Origin: Bosea sp. AS-1
GTDB lineage: Bacteria; Pseudomonadota; Alphaproteobacteria; Rhizobiales; Beijerinckiaceae
Reading direction: 5' to 3'
NCBI RefSeq assembly: GCF_002220095.1
Contig: NZ_CP022372.1
Location: 964,501-1,028,500 of the forward strand
DNA length: 64,000 nucleotides
Within the stretch, counting starts at the first letter, position 1, and each line of letters starts with the position of its first letter. Shown piece by piece: positions 56,597 to 64,000 of this stretch. A model generated the notes under the pieces. It had not been told where the DNA came from and ran no database searches. It worked only from the letters and a program-made list of their open reading frames with translations. Position numbers and translations under genes: made by a program.

Positions 56597-57247
56597 ATGC
56601 CTATATTCCTTGGATTATACGGTAGGAAGGCGAAATGACGAGATTGGTAGGCCAGCCGGGTATCTCTCGCCATTCCGTGTAGGACGCAGCGCATAGCCAG
56701 GCATGCTGCGCGACTCGAAGGCCGGATGACGGGTCATCGCCATCTCAATTGGCGAATCGAAGGCCCATCCGCGAGCGAAGTTGGTGAAATATCGTGTTTG
56801 GAATGTGATGCCAAAAGGAATTTGTTAAGAAAATAAATTCATTAAATATTTCAACGAGCTACTAGAGATATTTCTGTGGACATCCGGTGGATGAGCCCCA
56901 GAATGGGTGCCCGTGACGGATAATTTGGCGGCAAAGCAAGCTGCCGAGGGGGTACTCCGAGGGGTACAAGATTGACCTGCGCGTGCGATTTTGTGGGCGC
57001 TCAACGACGGCGCGCATAGGGTGTGCGGCTGCCGATTTCAGGAGGAAAGGCTCCCGGAAAAGGATCGGCGCGGGAGCCTCTGACGCAGGATTCCTGGCGT
57101 CGGTTACTTGTCCCGTCGCGGTAAGATGGGCGTAACGTAAGGCAGTGCCGATGCTGAGCGGACGACGCAGAGTCAGAGCCCCGGCTGCTCCGGATTTCTA
57201 AAGGGATGGAGTCATCACCTGTCGCGCATCGGCGCGACCGAACCGAT
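56597..57247. other. Long intergenic region between two paralogous-domain genes
   Basis: About 650 bases with no convincing gene. It holds an AT-rich tract (about 56800-56880) that probably carries the promoter of the secreted-protein gene, two GGGGTAC direct repeats at 56949-56967 (the first within GGGGTACTCCG), a 9-bp hairpin at 57048-57079 and a small GTCGCGC/GCGCGAC hairpin at 57221-57238. The last lies just after the next minus-strand gene and could mark its 3' end. Confidence 0.5.
57048..57079. terminator. Intergenic hairpin, terminator-like
   Basis: AGGCTCCCG and CGGGAGCCT form a perfect 9-bp stem around a 14-base loop. No U-tract follows on either strand. Lying about 170 bases downstream of the minus-strand gene that ends at 57248, it may stop read-through toward the secreted-protein gene. 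Weak evidence. Confidence 0.3.
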
Positions 57248-58276
57248 CTACTCGTTTGGCTGCGTCACGTGCTGAAGCAGTGGTGATATTCGCGTGAGGT
57301 CCCTTTGCAGCGCGGTGATCGTCGCCTCGTCGTAGGCATTCGCCTGGGCGCGCAGGTTGGTGACGCCACCCGCGATGTCGATGACGAAGGCGCCGTATCT
57401 CTGGTAGGCACGAAAGACTTTCTGCCCAAGGGGCGACAATCCGCCCGGCATCGCCACGGTGGCAGGAATTCCCAGGCGCTGACCTTCCTGAGCCAGGCCT
57501 TGCGGATTCTGGCCGTCGCCGTTGATCGCCGCACCGACATGGCCCGGTTTCGCGTAGGTCGCATCGATCGCGATCTGCAACGCGTGCGTGATCTCACCCC
57601 GATCCGTCTCAGCCTGGACCAGCAAGCCGGCGAGCTGGCTTGCGCCGGCAGCCACGATACCTGCACCGAGAAACGGGAATGCGCGCCCCCAGCCATCTCC
57701 GGTGACGAGATCGGTTGCCGCGTAGGATTGTGCGGTGGCCTTTCCGGCATTTAACCGTCGAAATTGCCAGAAATTGTGGACGGTATCGCCGTCGATCACC
57801 AGCAATTCGCCGTCGGTGCCCGGTGCGCCATCGGCATCGGCCGTCATGCGGAGCTCGAGAACGCCAGCGGGACGCCCCCAGCTTGCCGGATGCTCGACCA
57901 AGATGACCGGATCCGTAGGGGAGCTCATATGGATGGCAGGAGAATAGCTGCTCCAGGCGACGCCGAAGAGAGCACCCGCCGGCCAGTGGATCTTGGCGAA
58001 GGTCGCATCCTTGGCGATCGGTGTATTCCAGGACGAGCTGGCCGCGAATGGCCGCTCGCCGAGGACAAAGCGGCTTGGCGCGCCACCATCGACCAATTTG
58101 CGTGGGTCGTTGGCCTGGGTGGGTGAGGACCCTATCGTCATGGCGAAGATCGCCAACATTCCGGCGAGAAGCGAGGTTGGCCAGCTCCGCAGGCCGGGCT
58201 GTACTCGGTAGGAACTCGTCGGACCGAGCATCCGACGGGGCGCGGGGGAGTTCCCTTGACCGCCGATCATCTTCAT
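57248..58276 (-). CDS. Exported paralogue of the type I secreted protein's unknown N-terminal domain
   Basis: This 342-residue protein has an N-terminal region with a hydrophobic signal (WPTSLLAGMLAIFAMTIGSS, cleavage near PTQAND), so export to the periplasm by Sec is likely. The rest aligns along its whole length with residues 8-271 of the type I secreted protein: PFAASSSWNT, AWSSYSPAI, ELLVIDGDTVHNFWQF, VTGDGWG, YGAFVIDIAGG. About half of positions look identical by eye. It lacks the Ig-like repeats. Its ATG overlaps the glycosyltransferase stop (ATGA). The much longer frame to 59203 is a shadow of that gene. I do not recognise the family; a polysaccharide-handling role is inferred from coupling. 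Confidence 0.85.
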   Translation of the reverse strand: MKMIGGQGNSPAPRRMLGPTSSYRVQPGLRSWPTSLLAGMLAIFAMTIGSSPTQANDPRKLVDGGAPSRFVLGERPFAASSSWNTPIAKDATFAKIHWPAGALFGVAWSSYSPAIHMSSPTDPVILVEHPASWGRPAGVLELRMTADADGAPGTDGELLVIDGDTVHNFWQFRRLNAGKATAQSYAATDLVTGDGWGRAFPFLGAGIVAAGASQLAGLLVQAETDRGEITHALQIAIDATYAKPGHVGAAINGDGQNPQGLAQEGQRLGIPATVAMPGGLSPLGQKVFRAYQRYGAFVIDIAGGVTNLRAQANAYDEATITALQRDLTRISPLLQHVTQPNE

Positions 58277-59463
58277 CGTTCGGTCCGGACCCAGTCGATC
58301 CGGCGGTGAATGAAGAAGCGGATGTAGGAGGGTATCTTGAGCAGGCAATAGGCTGGCCCTGCCGCCAGCTCGCGCCACGAAATGATCTGCTGGGCGAAGC
58401 GCCACCAGGCAATGCCGATCGTCGCCATAAAGCAGGCCAGCACTATCGACGAGACAATAAGCGGCGCTGTGCCACCGCTCACGACGAACCAGGCGAGTCC
58501 TGCGAGTTCCATCAGCATGAGGGACATCGCGAGCAGCGTCAGCGGCGGAATGCACAGGTCGAGCGCGAAGGCGAGAAGATGCAGGCTGCGCTTCGAGATC
58601 GCGTGGCCAGTCAGGGGAAGGAAAAATTCTCCGATGATCGCGAGGTGGCCATGCTCCCATCGCGTGCGCTGCTGGCGCTTTCCGGTTTCGCCTTGAGGAA
58701 GCTGGCTGACGATTTCGGCGCCTGGGCAGAAATAGGGGGCCCTTCCGGCGAGCGCGAAGTCGGCGCCGAGCTTTTGATCTTCTGCGAGATGGCTGGTGGC
58801 GAGGTCGAGGCGGCTGAGCTGCTCGAAGGGCAGGGCCATTCCGGAACCCATCAGCTGGCAGGGCCATCCGAGATGGGCGGAGCCCAGCGGCCGAACGAAG
58901 GTCTTGATCGTCCAGGCCAGCCGCGAGATCTTGTCGGCGGCGGTCGGCGCGGGAGGCGCCAGCATCGCATACCGCGCCTGGACGGGGCGCCCCGTCGTGC
59001 GGCAGGATCTGGCCAGAAGCGCCAGCGTACCCGGCATGACCTCGCAATCCGCATCGACGACGATGACGACCTCTGGAGGGTCCGAAGCGAGCGACCGGAT
59101 GCCATGGGCCAGCGCGTAGCCCTTTCCGATGCGCGTCACGTTGCGGCGGATGGTGACGTCCGCGCCGGACCGCGTGGCGACGCGCTCGGTATCGTCCGAG
59201 CAATTGTCGGCCACCACCAGCAAGCGCCCGGCGGGCTCCAGCTGTGGCATGATCGCAGCGATGCTGCGGGCGATGATCTGTTCCTCATCATGGGCCGGCA
59301 TGATCACCGTGAAGCGCGGGCAGGGTGCCGATCGTGTCGATGCAGGCCGCCTCGTGGGGAACAATGCGGCGGCGATCTGCACGGCCAGGAAGGCGACCGG
59401 GATCGCCGTCAGGAGGCAGGCCGTGATCAGGGCGAAGGTGATTGCGCCGGTCATGGTCGTCAC
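58273..59463 (-). CDS. Glycosyltransferase family 2 (membrane-bound, cellulose-synthase-like)
   Basis: This 396-residue protein has an N-terminal membrane segment (about 8-35) and a GT-A fold with FTVIMPAHDEEQIIARSI and VVADNCSDDT. VIVVDADCEVMPG carries the DxD motif. QQRTRWEHGHLA corresponds to the QxxRW motif of processive enzymes. Three or four membrane segments follow (about 295-385). It adds sugars on the cytosolic face during polysaccharide assembly. It overlaps the WecB stop and the exported-paralogue start, each by four bases, in one minus-strand operon. Confidence 0.92.
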   Translation of the reverse strand: MTTMTGAITFALITACLLTAIPVAFLAVQIAAALFPTRRPASTRSAPCPRFTVIMPAHDEEQIIARSIAAIMPQLEPAGRLLVVADNCSDDTERVATRSGADVTIRRNVTRIGKGYALAHGIRSLASDPPEVVIVVDADCEVMPGTLALLARSCRTTGRPVQARYAMLAPPAPTAADKISRLAWTIKTFVRPLGSAHLGWPCQLMGSGMALPFEQLSRLDLATSHLAEDQKLGADFALAGRAPYFCPGAEIVSQLPQGETGKRQQRTRWEHGHLAIIGEFFLPLTGHAISKRSLHLLAFALDLCIPPLTLLAMSLMLMELAGLAWFVVSGGTAPLIVSSIVLACFMATIGIAWWRFAQQIISWRELAAGPAYCLLKIPSYIRFFIHRRIDWVRTER

Positions 59464-60716
59464 GATGGTTCGGGTCCCGGAGTGGCAGCCGATGTGCGTG
59501 CCGCCGCATCCGCTGCGATCGCCGCCTGGAGGATCGTTTCCGCCGGTATCCGGGAGGAGAGCGGGAAGCTCTCGGGAAGCTTCGCCGGGAAGGGCGCTTC
59601 GCGCCGCTCGTTGCTGTCGAGCGAACGGGCCAGGACATCGAGGATTTGCTCGGAGGCGTGGCCGTCGCCGAACGGGTTCCTGGCCTGCGCCATGGCGCGA
59701 TACGCTTCCGGATTCGTCAGCAGCTCCTGACAGGCCGAGACGATTGCGGCCACCTCTGTTCCAACCAGACGCGCGGTGCCGGCCTCGACGGCTTCCGGGC
59801 GTTCGGTGCTGTCCCGCAGGACGAGGACCGGCTTGCCGAGCGCGGGGGCCTCTTCCTGGACGCCGCCGGAATCGGACAGGATGATGTGAGCGCTGTTCAT
59901 CGCCAGCACGAACTCCTCGTAGCCCAGCGGCTCGATCAGCGAGACGCGCGGATGGGCTCCCAGCATCGGGCCGACGACCTGGCGGACGCGCGGGCTGAGA
60001 TGCACGGGGCAGACCACGCGAAGGTCCGGGAAGCCCTTCAGCAGGATCAGGACGGCTTCGCAGATGCGTTGCATCGGCTCGCCATGGTTCTCGCGACGAT
60101 GCGTGGTCAGGAGAAGAGTTGGTGCGGATGTGAGCGTGGCGGCTGGAGCTGCCTTGGCAAGCGCCATCAGCAGCGCGTCGATGGCGGTATTTCCAGTGAC
60201 CCAGATCGTCGCCGCGGGCACGTTCTCCTTCAGCAGGTTCAGCCTCGACATCTCGGTCGGCGCGAAATGGAAGTCCGCGATGACGCTCGTCAGGCGGCGA
60301 TAGACCTCCTCCGGAAAGGGAGCCCGCTTGTCATAGGTCCTGAGGCCGGCTTCGACATGGGCGACCGGCACGTTCTCGTAGAAGGCGGCGAGAGCGCCGA
60401 CGAAGCTCGTCGTCGTGTCTCCCTGCACGACGACGACATCGGGGCGCACCTTCGCGATCACGTGCTGCAACCCCTCGAGTGCGGCCGTCGTGACATGGGT
60501 AAGATCCTGATCCTTGCGCATGACATTGAGGTCGGCGAGGATCGGCAGGTCGAAATAAGAGACGACCTGATCTAGCATCTCGCGATGCTGGCTGGTGCGC
60601 ACCGCCAGAACCTCGAAACGCTCGGCGTCGGCTTTGGCCGTCAGGATGAGAGGGGCGAGCTTGATCGCTTCGGGCCGGGTGCCCATCACCACGAGAATGC
60701 GTTTGCGGGAAGTCAT
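59460..60716 (-). CDS. wecB: UDP-N-acetylglucosamine 2-epimerase (non-hydrolysing)
   Basis: This 418-residue cytosolic enzyme interconverts UDP-GlcNAc and UDP-ManNAc. The family pattern is clear: ILVVMGTRPEAIKLAPLI, RTSQHREMLDQV, VVQGDTTTSFVGALAAFY, VAHVEAGLRTYDK, PFPEEVYRRLTSVIAD, LLTTHRRENHGEPM and ILSDSGGVQEEAPALGKPVLVLRD. GAGG lies six bases before the ATG at 60716, preferred over an ATG at 60722. The product probably feeds the adjacent WecG-like transferase. No UDP-ManNAc dehydrogenase gene (wecC) is seen nearby. Confidence 0.95.
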   Translation of the reverse strand: MTSRKRILVVMGTRPEAIKLAPLILTAKADAERFEVLAVRTSQHREMLDQVVSYFDLPILADLNVMRKDQDLTHVTTAALEGLQHVIAKVRPDVVVVQGDTTTSFVGALAAFYENVPVAHVEAGLRTYDKRAPFPEEVYRRLTSVIADFHFAPTEMSRLNLLKENVPAATIWVTGNTAIDALLMALAKAAPAATLTSAPTLLLTTHRRENHGEPMQRICEAVLILLKGFPDLRVVCPVHLSPRVRQVVGPMLGAHPRVSLIEPLGYEEFVLAMNSAHIILSDSGGVQEEAPALGKPVLVLRDSTERPEAVEAGTARLVGTEVAAIVSACQELLTNPEAYRAMAQARNPFGDGHASEQILDVLARSLDSNERREAPFPAKLPESFPLSSRIPAETILQAAIAADAAARTSAATPGPEPS

Positions 60717-60728
60717 TTCCATCCTCGC

Positions 60729-61541
60729 TCAAGGCCGCGGGGTCGCGCGTCGGACACGGGAGACCTGGGCGATTGCGCTCCAGGAGATCAGGCCGAGAAA
60801 CTGGGAGTTCGTGACCAGGTATCGGCTGAATAGCCGGCGAGGCTCCTGGATGAGGCGATAGGCCCATTCGAGCCCCGCGCGCTGGACGAAGGCCGGGGCT
60901 CGCTTCCGCCGACCCGCGATGACATCGAAGCTGCCGCCGACGCCGATGACGATCCGCGCGCCGAGATTGTCCCACTGCTCCTCGATGAAGTACTCCTGTC
61001 GCGGTACGCCCATGGCGACGAAGAGGATCTCGGCGCGGCTTTCCGCCACAGCGCGAGCGCGAGCAGCGGCTTGCTCCGGTCCGAAATAACCGTCGGCATA
61101 TCCGCGGACATCGAGGCCGCGATGCCGGTTCTGGAGGACACCGACCGCGGAGCGGACGATGCTGCTCTCAGCGCCGAGAAAATAGACGCCGAGGTCCTCG
61201 CGTACGGCACGGGCGCAGAGCTGGTCGATCAGATCGATGCCGGCAACGCGCTCGGGCAAGGGCTGCTGCCATAGGTGCGAGGCCCAGACCAGGGGCTGCC
61301 CGTCGGCGACCGTCCATCGCGAGGTATCGACGAAGCGTTGCAGCCGCGGATTGGAGCGCATCATCATCAGGATTGCGACATTCACGGTGGAGAGGACGCC
61401 GCGCTCTCCATTGCGGATGGCTTGAATGAGTTCGTCGACGGTCTGATCCGCCGAGAGCTTGTCGAACCGGCCGTTCAGAATCTGCGTCTGGGCGGGCGTC
61501 GTCGTTCCGGTCTGGAGTGGATGGGCCGTGTCTGATGGCAT
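60729..61541 (-). CDS. WecG/TagA/CpsF family glycosyltransferase (GT26)
   Basis: This 270-residue protein has the family core GVLSTVNVAILMMMRSNP, TVADGQPLVWASHLW, VAGIDLIDQLCARAV, GVYFLGAESSIV, EILFVAMGVPRQEYFI and RIVIGVGGSFDVIAG, then LEWAYRLIQEPRRLFSRYL. The family transfers ManNAc or ManNAc-derived residues to lipid-linked acceptors, which agrees with WecB next door. GAGGGA lies six bases before the ATG at 61541; a TTG at 61559 is rejected. It is the first gene of the minus-strand polysaccharide operon. Confidence 0.93.
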   Translation of the reverse strand: MPSDTAHPLQTGTTTPAQTQILNGRFDKLSADQTVDELIQAIRNGERGVLSTVNVAILMMMRSNPRLQRFVDTSRWTVADGQPLVWASHLWQQPLPERVAGIDLIDQLCARAVREDLGVYFLGAESSIVRSAVGVLQNRHRGLDVRGYADGYFGPEQAAARARAVAESRAEILFVAMGVPRQEYFIEEQWDNLGARIVIGVGGSFDVIAGRRKRAPAFVQRAGLEWAYRLIQEPRRLFSRYLVTNSQFLGLISWSAIAQVSRVRRATPRP

Positions 61542-61926
61542 CGAAAGTCCCTCAGGCAAAAGGCGTCGCGCGGGCAGCAGGCCAAACGCGACCGATGCGC
61601 GGCGCGAGGCCGCCGGTGTCCCGCCGCATACCGTTCGAGAAATTCAATGCCGGATCAGAAGATTGGTTCGCGCAAAAGAAATTCGCGCTGACTTCGAGTG
61701 AAGTATTCGGTCGTTCGGGGCAATCGCGAGATAAATTACGTTAGGGAATGTTCGCTTCGCGTTTGCCGAAAGCGCAACCTGTTGCGCTTTCGGCAAACGT
61801 ACTCCGCGTGCGTGCGGGCCCGAAAATTCGATTTGGTCAGGCACGAAGAACCCACGCTTGCCACCGGCATTAAGTCATTGCGGACGTCGAGCATTTCGAT
61901 GGGCAGCGGCAGCATCTGGTGAGCTG
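61542..61926. other. Divergent promoter region of the polysaccharide operons
   Basis: A 385-base gap between the WecG-like gene (minus) and the sugar transferase gene (plus). Short frames here look non-coding. Its main content is the large palindrome at 61760-61799 and an AT-richer stretch at about 61640-61750. Promoters for both operons should lie here. Confidence 0.6.
61760..61799. promoter_or_regulatory. Large perfect palindrome in the divergent polysaccharide promoter region
   Basis: Arms GTTTGCCGAAAGCGCAAC (61761-61778) and GTTGCGCTTTCGGCAAAC (61781-61798) are exact reverse complements around a two-base centre. One more C-G pair extends the arms to 19 bp. No U-tract follows, and it faces two divergent starts, so an operator or cruciform-forming control site is more likely than a terminator. 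GTACTCCG follows directly at 61799-61806. Confidence 0.7.
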
Positions 61927-63381
61927 ATGTCGACCAACGCTATTTCTCCCCAGGCACGACATGTCCCCACGGCCACGCTGGCTCATGGGACGCAGGTATT
62001 TTGGACTGTCGTGGTCGCCAGCCTCGAGATGATCGTGATCGTCGCCTGTGCTTATGGCGCTTTTCTCGTGTATTCGTTCGTAGTCTATGATGTGATCTTC
62101 TTCCGCAGCGACTATGCGCTGGCTTCCATTGCGGTGGGAGCGCTGTACGTCGCCCTGTGCATCGCCGACAACCAGTACGACCTGCTCGGCCCGCAATGGA
62201 ATGAGCACAGCTGCTCGCGAGGCGGGGCGGCGCTCTGCCTGTCATTCGTCGCGCTTTTGACGACCGGCTACCTGACCAACAGCCTCGGCGGCTATTCCCG
62301 CGGCACGTTCCTCGCGCAGCTGCTGGCGACGCTGCTCGGTCAGGTTGCCATCAGGGCAGGGCTCAGGCAGGTCATCGACCGGGTGCGCTGGCATGGCCAG
62401 TGGCGTCGCGAAAGCATGGTGGTTCTGGTCATGCCCGGTGCCCGAGGGGTCGGGCATGTTCGGGCCCGGCTGGCTGCCAGGCACGAGCATATCCTGCGCT
62501 GGTATGATTTTCCTTCGGTGCCGGACGGTGCCGGTGGGAGTGCCTCCTTGGAGGTACAACTTTCAGAGATCCGGCGCGAATGCCGGGCGTTGCCGATCGA
62601 CGCCGTGCTCATCCTGTTCGGCTCCGACAACATGGAAGTCGTCTCGAAGAGCGTGGAGACGCTGTCGGAACTGCCCGTCAGGATCCAGCTTCTGCCGATC
62701 GAACTGGCAGAGCTCATGCGGCGCAGCCGCGTCGGCAACTACGGGCATCTGCGGGTGCTCGAATTGTTCTGCGGGCCGTGCTCGTTGCGGGACCGGTTCC
62801 TGAAGCGTGCCTTCGATGTCGCCGCCGCATCGGCGTTGCTGACGCTTCTGTGGCCACTGTTCGTCGTCGTCGCGGCCTTGATCAAGCTCGATACGCGCGG
62901 TCCGGTTCTCTTCAGGCAGACGCGGCTCGGCTTCAACAACGAGCCGATCCAGGTCCTGAAGTTCCGCAGCATGAACTGCCTGGAAGAGGCGCGTGACGGG
63001 TTTCGCCAGGCGGTCAGGAACGATCCCCGCGTGACCCGGATCGGCCGGGTGCTGCGGCGCACCAATATCGACGAGTTACCCCAGCTGTTGAATGTCCTGC
63101 GGGGCGAGATGTCACTCGTGGGGCCGCGGCCGCACGCCGTGGCCCACAACCATATGTTCGCCGACCAGATCCGCAGGATGTTCCGGCGGCACAACGTCAA
63201 GCCCGGGATGACGGGCTGGGCCCAGGTCAATGGCCTGCGCGGCGAGACCGACACGTTCGAGAAGATGCAGAAGCGGATCGAGCACGATCTCTACTACGTC
63301 GACAACTGGTCGTTCTTCTTCGACCTGAAGATCCTGGTCTGGACGGTCGTCTCGAAGCGCGCGCGCATCAATGCCTATTGA
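61927..63381 (+). CDS. Polyprenyl-phosphate sugar phosphotransferase (exopolysaccharide initiating enzyme, WbaP/ExoY-like)
   Basis: This 484-residue membrane protein has an N-terminal region with about four membrane segments (25-150) and a nucleotide-binding-like middle domain. The C-terminal bacterial sugar transferase domain (about 290-484) begins DRFLKRAFDVAAASALLTLL. Motifs are KLDTRGPVLFRQTRLGFNN, LKFRSMN, LRRTNIDELPQLLNVLRGEM, SLVGPRPHAV and KPGMTGWAQVNGLRGET. It transfers a sugar-1-phosphate to undecaprenyl phosphate, the first committed step of repeat-unit synthesis. GGTGAG precedes the ATG at 61927. It is followed after 18 bases by a glycosyltransferase. Confidence 0.94.
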   Translation: MSTNAISPQARHVPTATLAHGTQVFWTVVVASLEMIVIVACAYGAFLVYSFVVYDVIFFRSDYALASIAVGALYVALCIADNQYDLLGPQWNEHSCSRGGAALCLSFVALLTTGYLTNSLGGYSRGTFLAQLLATLLGQVAIRAGLRQVIDRVRWHGQWRRESMVVLVMPGARGVGHVRARLAARHEHILRWYDFPSVPDGAGGSASLEVQLSEIRRECRALPIDAVLILFGSDNMEVVSKSVETLSELPVRIQLLPIELAELMRRSRVGNYGHLRVLELFCGPCSLRDRFLKRAFDVAAASALLTLLWPLFVVVAALIKLDTRGPVLFRQTRLGFNNEPIQVLKFRSMNCLEEARDGFRQAVRNDPRVTRIGRVLRRTNIDELPQLLNVLRGEMSLVGPRPHAVAHNHMFADQIRRMFRRHNVKPGMTGWAQVNGLRGETDTFEKMQKRIEHDLYYVDNWSFFFDLKILVWTVVSKRARINAY

Positions 63382-63399
63382 GCGAGAAGGGAAACCTTG

Positions 63400-64000
63400 A
63401 TGCGGGTCTGCTACTTCGTCTCCGAATATCCTGCGGTCTCGCACACGTTCATCCGGCGCGAGATCGCCGAGCTCGAGCGGAACGGCATATCGGTCTTGCG
63501 TGTTTCGCTCCGAGGTCATGACCGCAGGCTGGTGGATCCGGACGACATCAGCGAAAAGGCCCGTACGCGCTATATCCTCGACGGCGGCAAGGCCAAGTTC
63601 CTCGCGGCGCTTGCGGGCGCCTTCGTGCGGAGGCCGCGCGCTCTGGCGAAAGCCGCATGGGCCGCCATCAGGATGATGCGGCGCTCGAGCCGCCCGGCTC
63701 CGTTCCACCTTATCTACCTCGCGGAGGCGCTCGTTCTCGCGCGCTGGGTCGAGGAAGAGGGCATCGAGCACGTTCACGCGCATTTCGGAACGAATGGCGC
63801 GGAAGTCGCCATGCTGTGCCACCTGCTGACGGGCGTACCCTACAGCTTCACCGTGCACGGCCCGGATGAGTTCGACAGGCCGGAATATCTCGGCCTGCCC
63901 GCCAAGGTGAAGCACGCGGCCTTCGTTTGCGTGATCAGCTCGTTCACCGGCAGCCAGCTCTGCCGCTGGATTCCCCCGGAGGCCTGGAAGAAGATCGAGC
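63400..64000 (+). CDS. Glycosyltransferase, GT4/group 1 type (partial, runs off right edge)
   Basis: Two hundred residues are visible from an ATG preceded by AAGGGAA. The N-terminal GT-B pattern is clear: CYFVSEYPAVSHTFIRREI, then a basic helix, HVHAHFGTNGAEVAMLCHLL, GVPYSFTVHGPDEFD and AFVCVISSFTGSQLCRW. It resembles colanic-acid or exopolysaccharide glycosyltransferases that extend the lipid-linked repeat unit. It shares the operon with the initiating transferase. The acceptor and donor cannot be read from the fragment. Confidence 0.9.
   Translation, partial: MRVCYFVSEYPAVSHTFIRREIAELERNGISVLRVSLRGHDRRLVDPDDISEKARTRYILDGGKAKFLAALAGAFVRRPRALAKAAWAAIRMMRRSSRPAPFHLIYLAEALVLARWVEEEGIEHVHAHFGTNGAEVAMLCHLLTGVPYSFTVHGPDEFDRPEYLGLPAKVKHAAFVCVISSFTGSQLCRWIPPEAWKKIE

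Noticed and set aside
58277..59203. N-terminal extension of the exported paralogue gene to 651 codons
   Set aside because: The extension is the glycosyltransferase gene read in another frame; the signal peptide and coupled ATG at 58276 mark the real start.

Overview
The window is high-GC DNA, almost fully coding, with dense operons of ABC importers, hydantoinase-like enzymes, SDRs and IclR/GntR/LysR regulators, and an ExoP/ExoF-style exopolysaccharide block. This fits an alphaproteobacterium of the order Hyphomicrobiales (Rhizobiales), perhaps a Bosea-like soil or plant-associated heterotroph. That placement is inference from gene content and style; no rRNA or marker gene is present.

Positions 1-10034 hold two scavenging operons around an IclR regulator. 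The minus-strand operon encodes a two-domain ferredoxin-fold protein, an SDR, an M81 (MlrC-type) metallopeptidase and a Dpp/Opp-type importer that runs off the left edge. The plus-strand operon holds the IclR regulator and an NitT/TauT-type ABC importer. A palindrome between them matches the classical IclR operator exactly. Positions 10085-15744 carry a second IclR gene divergent from an aspartoacylase-like zinc deacylase, followed by a polyamine/iron-type ABC importer. Positions 15990-29154 form an eleven-gene, tightly overlapping minus-strand operon: SDR, NodB-fold hydrolase, HyuA, HyuB, SDR, a complete five-gene peptide-type ABC importer and an MFS carrier. A third IclR gene is divergent from it. 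It looks like uptake and ATP-dependent ring opening of an unidentified cyclic amide or ureide.

Positions 30236-36140 hold an MFS exporter with a divergent LysR regulator, then an adenine-deaminase-like amidohydrolase with an NCS2 purine permease. A gene-poor stretch and tRNA-Arg(CCG) follow. Positions 37279-44557 are a catabolic operon: enolase-superfamily enzyme, GntR/FCD regulator, sugar-type ABC importer lacking its ATPase, GlcG-like protein and GMC oxidoreductase.

Positions 44558-64000 are an extracellular polysaccharide and secretion locus and the most interesting part. It has a DUF3102-like protein, a Wzc/ExoP-like protein whose kinase motifs are degenerate, an ExoF/Wza-like export protein with a long coiled coil, an ECF sigma factor, a type I secretion operon, and sugar-nucleotide and glycosyltransferase genes (GT2, WecB, WecG-like, polyprenyl-phosphate sugar transferase, a GT4-like gene cut by the right edge).

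Three features of the secretion operon stand out. The adaptor (HlyD-type) protein has its own N-terminal C39-like domain, normally a feature of the ABC partner, which also has one. The putative substrate joins an unrecognised ~270-residue domain to four 121-residue Ig-like repeats. A second copy of that unknown domain, with a Sec-type signal, is translationally coupled to a glycosyltransferase in the polysaccharide operon. The same domain thus appears to be exported by two routes, to the periplasm and, through type I secretion, outside the cell. By analogy with rhizobial PrsDE and its secreted glycanases, the domain may bind or process the polysaccharide; this is a hypothesis.
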